Assembly (NCBI GenBank): GCA_900550415.1
Contig: URSO01000055.1
Span: 1 to 14,820 of the forward strand
DNA length: 14,820 nt
Source of the DNA: an uncultured Collinsella sp.
GTDB lineage: Bacteria; Actinomycetota; Coriobacteriia; Coriobacteriales; Coriobacteriaceae
Reading direction: 5' to 3'
Position numbers and translations under genes: made by a program. Positions 1 through 5,739 of the stretch are shown piece after piece (positions within the stretch are counted from its first letter, which is position 1; the number at the start of each line of letters is the position of its first letter). The notes beneath the pieces were generated by a model. That model did not search any database. It saw nothing but the letters and a program-made list of their open reading frames with translations, and had not been told where the DNA came from.

Positions 1-70
1 GTACCGCCTCGCGGTGACATCGTTTTTATGTCAACCTTGGTCTAACAGAGCCTTTTATTAAGGATTGCCC

Positions 71-748
71 ATGCGAGAGCTGAGTATCTTTATTGATGAA
101 TCTGGAAGCGATGATCTTCGTGAAAGATACTATCTTGTGGCCTTTGTTTTTCATGAACAAGATACTCCCATCGCTGAGGGAATAGAGAAATATGAAAGGG
201 CGGTAGCCGAAAGCGGATTGCCGCTTCTTCCGTTCCATGCTTCTCCTCTCATGAATGGAAAAGATCAGTTCAAGGACTTGGGCATCAGTGAGAGAAAAAG
301 GCTGTTCTCACTATTTCGAGTTATGTTTCGACATTTGCCCATCTCGTACAGGGTGTTTGTATTCAAGACGCATCGGTACCGAACTCTTAAACAGATTGCT
401 GATGCGATGCGGCGTGAGATCATCGATTTCATATTCGACAATTTGAGTTGGTTTCAGCAGTTTGATGCTGTAAAGATTTACTACGACGGAGGACAGGGTT
501 CGGTTTCGAGTGCGCTTCACAAGGCAATCGATTACGCTTTGGCTAAAAATGCAGTTATCTATAAGCCGACAACTTCATCGGATTACTATTTGGCTCAGGC
601 CGCGGACTATGTCTGTACCATTGAGTTCACGAGTCTGAAATATCAGGCAAATAAGCAGACTAATACTGACCAGAAGTTTTTTGGTGGTAGTACTGCGTTT
701 AAAAAAGGCTTACTAAAAGAAATTAGGAAGAAGGCCGTCCCAAATTAG
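71..748 (+). CDS. DUF3800 family protein
   Basis: A 225-residue soluble protein with the N-terminal FIDESGSDD signature (residues 7-15) of the DUF3800 family and a late YYLAQAADYV segment, which is the second conserved block of that family. The acidic D9/E10 pair and the later aspartates resemble a metal-dependent nuclease-like fold, but no biochemical function is established, so none is claimed. The ATG at 71 is chosen because AAGGA (60-64) lies 6 nt upstream; a TTG at 65 would overlap that spacing. The gene is visibly more AT-rich than every other gene here and uses many A/T-ending codons, which suggests horizontal acquisition. DUF3800 genes are often found in accessory or phage-related islands. 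It is convergent with the antiporter gene, with only 14 bp between the stops. Its last codons (A-V-P-N-stop) lie inside a 16-bp repeat also found at 3472-3487. Family call is confident; function is unknown. Confidence 0.85.
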   Translation: MRELSIFIDESGSDDLRERYYLVAFVFHEQDTPIAEGIEKYERAVAESGLPLLPFHASPLMNGKDQFKDLGISERKRLFSLFRVMFRHLPISYRVFVFKTHRYRTLKQIADAMRREIIDFIFDNLSWFQQFDAVKIYYDGGQGSVSSALHKAIDYALAKNAVIYKPTTSSDYYLAQAADYVCTIEFTSLKYQANKQTNTDQKFFGGSTAFKKGLLKEIRKKAVPN

Positions 749-750
749 CT
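735..750. repeat. 16-bp inverted repeat, copy A
   Basis: CCGTCCCAAATTAGCT is the exact reverse complement of 3472-3487. It covers the last four codons and the stop of the DUF3800 gene. The two copies flank the antiporter and metallophosphatase genes in opposite orientation. Confidence 0.75.
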
Positions 751-762
751 GCCCTGTGGCCG

Positions 763-2364
763 CTACGACGCCAGCGTGGCGATGACGGCTTCGTCGCCGG
801 CGTATATGAGGGTGTTGCCATCGGGGATGATCGTTTGGCCGTCGCGTTTGAGCATCACCACGATAAACGGGTGTTTGCCCTGCGGCACGTCGCGCAGGCG
901 CTGACCGGCCAGACGTCCATGGGGCGTTACGGTGACCTCGCGCAGCGTAACCTCGGCACGTTCTTCAAACGTCGGTGCGGCCATCACCAACAGGTCGCCT
1001 TCCTCGATGACGGTATCGCCGTTGGGCAGCACCGGGTGCGCACCGTCGCGAAGCACCAAGACCACGAGCATGTCCGTGGTGCTGCCAATATCGGCGAGCG
1101 AGCGACCGGCAAACGGATGGCCCGCACCTACCTTGAGCTTGACGAACGACATGCCGTCCTCGTCACGGTAATCGTTAAACGTGCGGCGCACGTCGCCTTC
1201 CGCGTCGATCATGTCGAGCTTCTTTGCCACCGCCGGTAACAGTGAGCCCTGCACCACAATGCTCGACACAGCAATCACAAAGACCAGGTCAAATAGGTCG
1301 TGCCCACCGGGAACACCGGCCACCACGGCAAAGAGGCTAAACACGACCGAAGCGGCACCGCGCAGACCCGCCCAGCTTACGAGCGCAACCTGGCGAGGGT
1401 TGGTCCTAAACGGCGCCAACAGCAGGCCGACGGCGATGGGGCGGCTCACAAAGAGCATAAACGCCATGAGCGCCAGACCCGGCAACAGCATTTGCGGCAG
1501 GCGTGCGGGTATCACGAGCAGGCCAAGCAAGAAGAAGATCGTCATCTCGGCCATCTCGGTAAGGGTGTCAAAAAAGTGCGCCATCTCGACCTTACCGGTG
1601 ATGCCGCTTGCGCCCAGCACAATGCCGGCCAGGTATACGGCCAAAAAGCCGTTGCCGCCCAGGTAGCTCGGCAGCGCGTAGGCGACGATGGCCACGGCGA
1701 ACAAGAAGATGGTCTGCGCGCCTTCGGCCGTTGCGTGTGCGCGCTCAATCAGACGGCTGGATGTCCAGCCGATGGCAAGGCCCAACCCCACGCCCAGGAT
1801 GATCTGCTTGGTCAGCAGCACGGGAATGTCGATATTGCCGCCCGCCGCGAGGGTCGCGAGCACGGCGGTGAGCATGTAGGCGACGGGGTCGTTGGAACCC
1901 GATTCGACCTCGAGCAGCGAGTCGGTGCCGCCCCTCAGCGAAAGGCTGTGCTCGCGCAGAACGCTAAAGACGCTGGCCGCGTCGGTGGACGCCACGACCG
2001 ATCCCAGCAGCAGGCCGCCGATCCAGTCGAAGCCCAGCACAAAGTGGGCGAACACGCCGGTGATGCCTGCGGTGATGACGACGCCGAGCGTGCTCAGCAG
2101 CACCGCCGGCGCGGCGACGGGCTTGGCGCGGTCTATGTTGGTGTTAAAGCCGCCGTAGAACATGATGAACAATAGCGCCGTGCTGCAGACGGTTTCGGTG
2201 AGTGCGTAGTCGCTAAAGTCGATATGCGCCGGGCCGTTGACGCCCAACAGCATGCCGAGCGCGATAAAGATAAGCAGGGTGGGGAAGGGGAGCTTTTTGC
2301 CGACGGGTTTGATGGTCAGGCACAAAATGATGACGAGGCCGATAAAAAGAAGGATCTGGTTCAT
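763..2364 (-). CDS. CPA1-type K+(Na+)/H+ antiporter with TrkA_C domains
   Basis: A 533-residue inner-membrane antiporter. Residues 1-390 form about 12 hydrophobic segments of the Na+/H+ exchanger fold, with the conserved block ASTDAASVFSVLRE followed by LEVESGSNDPVAY, where the Asn-Asp pair is the ion-binding site of CPA1 proteins. Residues about 400-533 are soluble and look like two consecutive TrkA_C/RCK_C-like regulatory domains (FAGRSLADIG...EEGDLLV and LAGQRLRDVP...AGDEAVIA). This architecture matches the NhaP2/CvrA group of K+/H+ antiporters, whose C-terminal domains bind regulatory ligands. K+ as the main cation is inferred from that architecture. The ATG at 2364 has AGGAG 12 nt upstream, a long spacing. 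The gene is monocistronic and divergent from the metallophosphatase. Length is usual for the family. Confidence 0.92.
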   Translation of the reverse strand: MNQILLFIGLVIILCLTIKPVGKKLPFPTLLIFIALGMLLGVNGPAHIDFSDYALTETVCSTALLFIMFYGGFNTNIDRAKPVAAPAVLLSTLGVVITAGITGVFAHFVLGFDWIGGLLLGSVVASTDAASVFSVLREHSLSLRGGTDSLLEVESGSNDPVAYMLTAVLATLAAGGNIDIPVLLTKQIILGVGLGLAIGWTSSRLIERAHATAEGAQTIFLFAVAIVAYALPSYLGGNGFLAVYLAGIVLGASGITGKVEMAHFFDTLTEMAEMTIFFLLGLLVIPARLPQMLLPGLALMAFMLFVSRPIAVGLLLAPFRTNPRQVALVSWAGLRGAASVVFSLFAVVAGVPGGHDLFDLVFVIAVSSIVVQGSLLPAVAKKLDMIDAEGDVRRTFNDYRDEDGMSFVKLKVGAGHPFAGRSLADIGSTTDMLVVLVLRDGAHPVLPNGDTVIEEGDLLVMAAPTFEERAEVTLREVTVTPHGRLAGQRLRDVPQGKHPFIVVMLKRDGQTIIPDGNTLIYAGDEAVIATLAS

Positions 2365-2513
2365 GGATGGTGTCCGCTCCTGGGTGGTTGGCGTGGCACG
2401 GTTAGTTGTCTGCGGTTATTTGTACCCAAAGATGGTGGGTTTATGGGGTTGGATTGCGGGCGTGCGCGATATCGTCATAGACGGCTGCCGTCTTTGCCTC
2501 TGCTCGGAAACCC

Positions 2514-2542
2514 TTTCCAGCTTTATTGCAACGGAGTACAAT
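2514..2542 (+). promoter_or_regulatory. Candidate promoter of the metallophosphatase gene
   Basis: TTTCCA (2514-2519), a 17-bp spacer and TACAAT (2537-2542) make a sigma-70-like promoter. The predicted start near 2549 is about 70 nt before the ATG at 2618. Confidence 0.5.
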
Positions 2543-2553
2543 GGGTAACGTTT

Positions 2554-2570
2554 AAGTTCAACTTGAAGTT
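2554..2570. promoter_or_regulatory. Operator-like palindrome beside the promoter
   Basis: AAGTT-c-AACTT-g-AAGTT contains the perfect inverted repeat TTCAA-c-TTGAA (2557-2567). It lies immediately downstream of the predicted transcription start, a position where a bound repressor would block initiation. The regulator is unknown; the arms are short, so this is tentative. Confidence 0.3.
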
Positions 2571-2617
2571 TTAGTTGCGGTTCCGGGCTTTGGCCGCAAT
2601 GCAAGGAGAGACGTACC

Positions 2618-3457
2618 ATGGCGATCTATGTGACATCTGATGCTCACGGGCACGTGCGTGCGCTTGACGAGGCCCTGTCCAAGATTTCGTTGACGTCCGA
2701 CGACACGCTGTACGTGTTAGGCGACATGATCGATCGCGGGCCCGATCCGGTCGGCGTTATTAAGCTCGTGCGCTCGCTGCCCAACGCCCGCGTGCTCAAG
2801 GGTAATCACGAGCAGATCATGCTCGATGCCATCATTGGCCAGGATCCGCTCGATGCCGAGACCTGGGATATCAACGGTGGCTGGACGACGCGCGAGCAGC
2901 TCAACGACATGGAATTTGACGCATACGAGGAGCTCGTGCGATGGATGGCCGCGCTGCCGCTCTACGCGGTGGCCGAGACCGAGGAGCGCCCGTATCTGCT
3001 GGTACATGCTGGAATCGAGATGAAGGCGGCGCGCGCGTTTTTGCTTGAGCATGGCGTCGATTGTGCCGATGGCGTTGGAGCGGTGGGTGCCGATCGCGAG
3101 CTGCTGCAGCAGATGCTCGCGGTGCAGTCGGCCGATGACCTGCTGTGGATTCGTCACGGCTATTGGGATGCGCCGACCGGGCTGCTTTCTGCCGAGGGCA
3201 AGGGTCCGGTCGTGGTGAGCGGTCACACGCCAACGGTGTCGCTCGGGCGTTATTGCGAGGTCGGTGGTCTTGCGGGGCTCGATGAGGAGTCGGGCCGCGG
3301 GCAGATCGTGCGCCTGGGCGGCGAGGATGCCGCCGGTGTGCCCGATCGCATCGACATCGACTGCGCTGCCGCCACCGGCTCCGAGTTCGGTCGCGTCGGG
3401 ATCCTGCGGCTCGATGATGGGGCGGAGTTCTACGCGAACATCAACCCGGGCGAATAA
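2618..3457 (+). CDS. PPP-family metallophosphoesterase (Ser/Thr phosphatase-like)
   Basis: A 279-residue cytoplasmic metallophosphatase with the full PPP motif set in order: D8-x-H10 (SDAHGH), GDMIDRG at 35-41, GNHE at 62-65, VHAG with H130, and SGHTP with H203. These residues bind the two catalytic metal ions and the phosphate. The LLWIR segment (175-179) is typical of bacterial PrpE/ApaH-like and PP1-like enzymes. Substrates could be phosphoproteins or dinucleoside tetraphosphates; the sequence does not decide between them. The start is fixed by AAGGAGAG just before the ATG. The gene has its own promoter candidate (2514-2542) and runs into a bidirectional terminator at 3586-3622. The C-terminal 60 residues after the metal-binding core are poorly conserved and acidic. 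No partner kinase is visible in the window. Confidence 0.9.
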   Translation: MAIYVTSDAHGHVRALDEALSKISLTSDDTLYVLGDMIDRGPDPVGVIKLVRSLPNARVLKGNHEQIMLDAIIGQDPLDAETWDINGGWTTREQLNDMEFDAYEELVRWMAALPLYAVAETEERPYLLVHAGIEMKAARAFLLEHGVDCADGVGAVGADRELLQQMLAVQSADDLLWIRHGYWDAPTGLLSAEGKGPVVVSGHTPTVSLGRYCEVGGLAGLDEESGRGQIVRLGGEDAAGVPDRIDIDCAAATGSEFGRVGILRLDDGAEFYANINPGE

Positions 3458-3471
3458 TCGGTGCAAGTGGT

Positions 3472-3487
3472 AGCTAATTTGGGACGG
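3472..3487. repeat. 16-bp inverted repeat, copy B
   Basis: AGCTAATTTGGGACGG is the exact reverse complement of 735-750. It starts 15 nt after the metallophosphatase stop and sits inside a weak hairpin whose ends are GTAGC (3470-3474) and GGCTAC. Confidence 0.75.
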
Positions 3488-3585
3488 AGCTTTTTTGGCT
3501 ACTTTCGGAGAATAGCGCTTTCTTGCTCGGTAAGCGCGAGAAATGAGGAGCGTCTGCGTCCTCGGCAGTGCGAAAATGCTCGAAA

Positions 3586-3629
3586 AACCGTCGCAACGGA
3601 GTCAAACGACGTTGCGACGGTTCTTTTTT
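3586..3629. terminator. Bidirectional intrinsic terminator
   Basis: A perfect 13-bp stem (3586-3598 with 3610-3622) and an 11-nt loop are followed by C plus six T on the plus strand. On the minus strand the stem is followed by five T. It lies between the convergent metallophosphatase and flippase genes and can serve both. The gene-free stretch 3458-3812 otherwise holds the 16-bp repeat and the inverted-repeat element at 3643-3765. Confidence 0.85.
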
Positions 3630-3642
3630 GGCTGCCCGCTGG

Positions 3643-3765
3643 CTAAGTGAGTAGACTTTTTTGGAAATGCCGAGCAGCCGGCAAATTTGCCTCAACAAAA
3701 CCGCAGGTCACTGACTTGTGTTTTACCGGTGTGGTCAGGGATTCGGCAAAAGTCTACTCACTTAG
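3643..3765. repeat. 123-bp terminal-inverted-repeat element (MITE-like)
   Basis: The terminal arms are perfect over 18 bp: 3643-3660 (CTAAGTGAGTAGACTTTT) and 3748-3765. A second inner pairing GCCGA/TCGGC (3669-3673 with 3743-3747) continues the stem. The interior contains the 12-bp palindrome GGCAAATTTGCC (3680-3691). There is no reading frame. The arms begin C-TA and end TA-G, so a TA target duplication is possible but cannot be proved inside a palindrome. It may instead be a long structured RNA or an extra terminator for the flippase gene. Confidence 0.6.
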
Positions 3766-3812
3766 TTTTGCGTGTCGCAAATCGTCCGCAACGAGACTCC
3801 CCATTGCGCCAA

Positions 3813-5387
3813 TTAGGCGCCGTACGGGTTGCGGTCGCGCTCGATGCGTTGGCGGATGTGGGCGTATTCGATAATCAGCAGCACCAGGAGTAGGGCCATG
3901 ATGGCTAGGTAGCTCACCACGGCGCCCATTAGACCCAGCAGGTTGATCAGGATCACCGGCAGCACTACGCTTACGGCGAAGCAGATCAGGTAGATTTTGG
4001 TGACGTCGCCGGCATGGCGCAGCACCGTGACGATGGCGTAGATAAAGTCGATGGCCGCGGTGACGCCGCCGGCGACAACCATCAGCAGTGCCAGCGTGCG
4101 GTAGCGCTCAAAATTGAGGCCGTACATGAAGCTCATGAGGGGAATACCGGGACCTGCCATAAATGCGGCGCACACGCTGGTGATGACCACGATCAGTGCC
4201 ATAACGGCAACAATAATCAGGTCAAAGCGACGACGCTTGCGAGGATTAGCCCAAATGCTCGACAAACGCAGGAGCTGCGGTTTATAGATAAATCCAATGC
4301 TCAACAAAATAGCCTGCGCCGGAAAGAACAGGGCATTAAAGTACAGCTGATATTTGTAGGCCAGCGTGCCTTCCATCACGAACTTGGGCATGCTCTCGAT
4401 AAGGTTGAACAGGAACAGCGCGCCAAAAAGCGGGGCGCACTGGACAAACAGGTGGCCGACCTCGCGCAGGCTCACACGGCGCGATTTTTCGGTTTCGAGC
4501 AGGGCGAGCGGGGCGGTGACCAGCACGAGCGAGGCGATGGCGGTGACACCCATGGCCATAGCCGCGATGGGCATGCTGCGCGTGAGGAACAGTGCCACGC
4601 TAAAGACCGCGATGACGCCGACGGATCGTAGCGTTTGGCTCATGCCGGCCAGGTAGAGTTTGTCGGCCTGCTGCAGGCGGCCCTCGTACACGTCGGCAAT
4701 GCCGTCGATCACCTTATAGAGGTAGACGCCCAGGCCGATTGTGGCCATCTGAGCATCGTAGCCGCGGGCGCTGCTGTATACCAGGCCGCATGCCAGCGCG
4801 AGCGCTCCGCAGATCCAGCGGTTGAGCTGGTAAGAGGCAAAGGACGTCTTTTCGTCGATGTCCGAGACCTGGAAATTGCGCACGCCGTAGTTGCACGCGA
4901 TCATGATGAGCGTGCCGGTGACAAAGGCGATGGAGAATTTGCCAGCCTCCTCGGCGCCCACGAGCTGTGTGGACACGATGGTGAGCAACGGAAACGCCAT
5001 GCCCCACACGGCGGTGCCCAGGGTATTCCAAAGGTAGTCGCGACGGGTGGCGTGATCTTCGTACTCGGCTTCTTGCGTGGAGAAGCCGCCGCCGTAGACG
5101 GCTCCGAGCAGGCGGTTCCACCAGGCATTGACCATGCGGTGGATGGGGCCGGGCTGGCGATTGCGCTCGCGGCGACGGCGTGTGGCCTGGCTGCTGTCGG
5201 GACCGCCGGCGTTACGCTGGCTTAGCTCTTGGATTCGTGCGAGCTCCTCGGCGGTGTGCGATGCGGGGAACAGGCCGTTCTCGATGCGTCCGCCCTGCCC
5301 GTGCGCCCCGTCCGATACGGTGGGGTCGGCGACGCCATTGCGGCGGGCGATGGCGCGGCGAATGCTATCGATGGGCGTGATGCTCAA
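3813..5387 (-). CDS. Wzx/MOP-superfamily polysaccharide flippase-like membrane protein
   Basis: A 524-residue protein with about 115 hydrophilic N-terminal residues, including an Arg-rich run (ATRRRRERNR), followed by about 12 hydrophobic segments. The pattern and the segment around LWNTLGTAVWGMAFPLLTIV match MOP-superfamily exporters of lipid-linked glycans (polysaccharide biosynthesis/Wzx-like proteins). The likely role is flipping an undecaprenyl-linked glycan across the membrane; the cargo is unknown. The reading frame is open upstream to 5678, but TTG at 5387 is chosen because AAAGGA (5395-5400) lies 7 nt before it. The upstream codons run through a REP-like palindrome and give a spurious repeated peptide. 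The protein ends with a short basic tail (IRQRIERDRNPYGA). It is monocistronic, with the 3586-3622 hairpin as its terminator. The long cytoplasmic N-terminus is unusual for simple Wzx proteins. Confidence 0.82.
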   Translation of the reverse strand: MSITPIDSIRRAIARRNGVADPTVSDGAHGQGGRIENGLFPASHTAEELARIQELSQRNAGGPDSSQATRRRRERNRQPGPIHRMVNAWWNRLLGAVYGGGFSTQEAEYEDHATRRDYLWNTLGTAVWGMAFPLLTIVSTQLVGAEEAGKFSIAFVTGTLIMIACNYGVRNFQVSDIDEKTSFASYQLNRWICGALALACGLVYSSARGYDAQMATIGLGVYLYKVIDGIADVYEGRLQQADKLYLAGMSQTLRSVGVIAVFSVALFLTRSMPIAAMAMGVTAIASLVLVTAPLALLETEKSRRVSLREVGHLFVQCAPLFGALFLFNLIESMPKFVMEGTLAYKYQLYFNALFFPAQAILLSIGFIYKPQLLRLSSIWANPRKRRRFDLIIVAVMALIVVITSVCAAFMAGPGIPLMSFMYGLNFERYRTLALLMVVAGGVTAAIDFIYAIVTVLRHAGDVTKIYLICFAVSVVLPVILINLLGLMGAVVSYLAIMALLLVLLIIEYAHIRQRIERDRNPYGA

Positions 5388-5415
5388 AGCGGAGTCCTTT
5401 CTATTGCTGCGCTCT

Positions 5416-5421
5416 AGTATA
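5416..5421 (-). promoter_or_regulatory. Candidate -10 box of the flippase gene
   Basis: Read on the minus strand this is TATACT, 28 nt before the TTG start codon. No convincing -35 box is seen at 16-18 bp, so this is tentative. Confidence 0.3.
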
Positions 5422-5497
5422 GACGCGACGGTGTTCGTTCGTGTTTTTGAACAGGTTGTTCGATAATTTCGGCGGCGCCATTCAGTAGACGGCATTT

Positions 5498-5548
5498 GGG
5501 GACGTTCCTTATGTGCCGGCACTTTGGGAACGTCCCTAAGTGCCGGCA
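5498..5548. repeat. REP-like palindrome with a partial second copy
   Basis: GGGACGTTCC (5499-5508) pairs with GGAACGTCCC (5527-5536). The loop contains the perfect palindrome GTGCCGGCAC (5513-5522), and GTGCCGGCA recurs at 5540-5548. There is no T-run, so it is not a standard terminator. It lies between the divergent flippase and pckA genes, and its GGGAC core resembles other palindromes in the window. Confidence 0.6.
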
Positions 5549-5649
5549 TCCGGGGTCGCTCCTTGGTTGTTGCCTGTTCAAGAGTGTCCCTAACGACTAG
5601 GCCGCTTGCGTGCGATTTTTGACCGTTGGGCGGGCGCTTCGTCGTTGCC

Positions 5650-5665
5650 GCAAAAACGTTTTTGC
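5650..5665. promoter_or_regulatory. LacI/GalR-type operator-like palindrome before pckA
   Basis: GCAAAAACGTTTTTGC is a perfect 16-bp palindrome with a central CG, 74 bp before the pckA ATG. The central CpG and symmetric A/T arms are the layout of LacI/GalR-family operators (PurR- or CcpA-like sites). The cognate regulator is not in this window. Confidence 0.5.
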
Positions 5666-5682
5666 ATATCGGGTACAACGGG

Positions 5683-5698
5683 CTTTACGTGAGTAAAG
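5683..5698. promoter_or_regulatory. Second palindrome in the pckA promoter region
   Basis: CTTTAC-gtga-GTAAAG is a perfect 6-bp inverted repeat with a 4-bp spacer. It lies just downstream of a possible -10 box TACAAC (5674-5679), where it could act as an operator or form part of the leader. Confidence 0.35.
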
Positions 5699-5739
5699 TG
5701 CGCGCCGCGTCCACGTGTCGCGTTTTTAAAGGAGGCCCC

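Noticed and set aside
15..33. TGACAT...ATGTCA inverted repeat at the left edge
   Set aside because: Arms are only 6 bp and the upstream context is cut off by the window edge, so no function can be assigned.
5449..5461. LexA-like box GAACAGGTTGTTC
   Set aside because: The spacing between GAAC and GTTC is 5 nt, whereas Gram-positive LexA sites have 4; no SOS gene is adjacent.
5388..5678. 97-codon N-terminal extension of the flippase frame with a repeated KERPxMP peptide
   Set aside because: The repeated peptide is translated from the REP-like palindrome; the ribosome-binding site supports the TTG at 5387.
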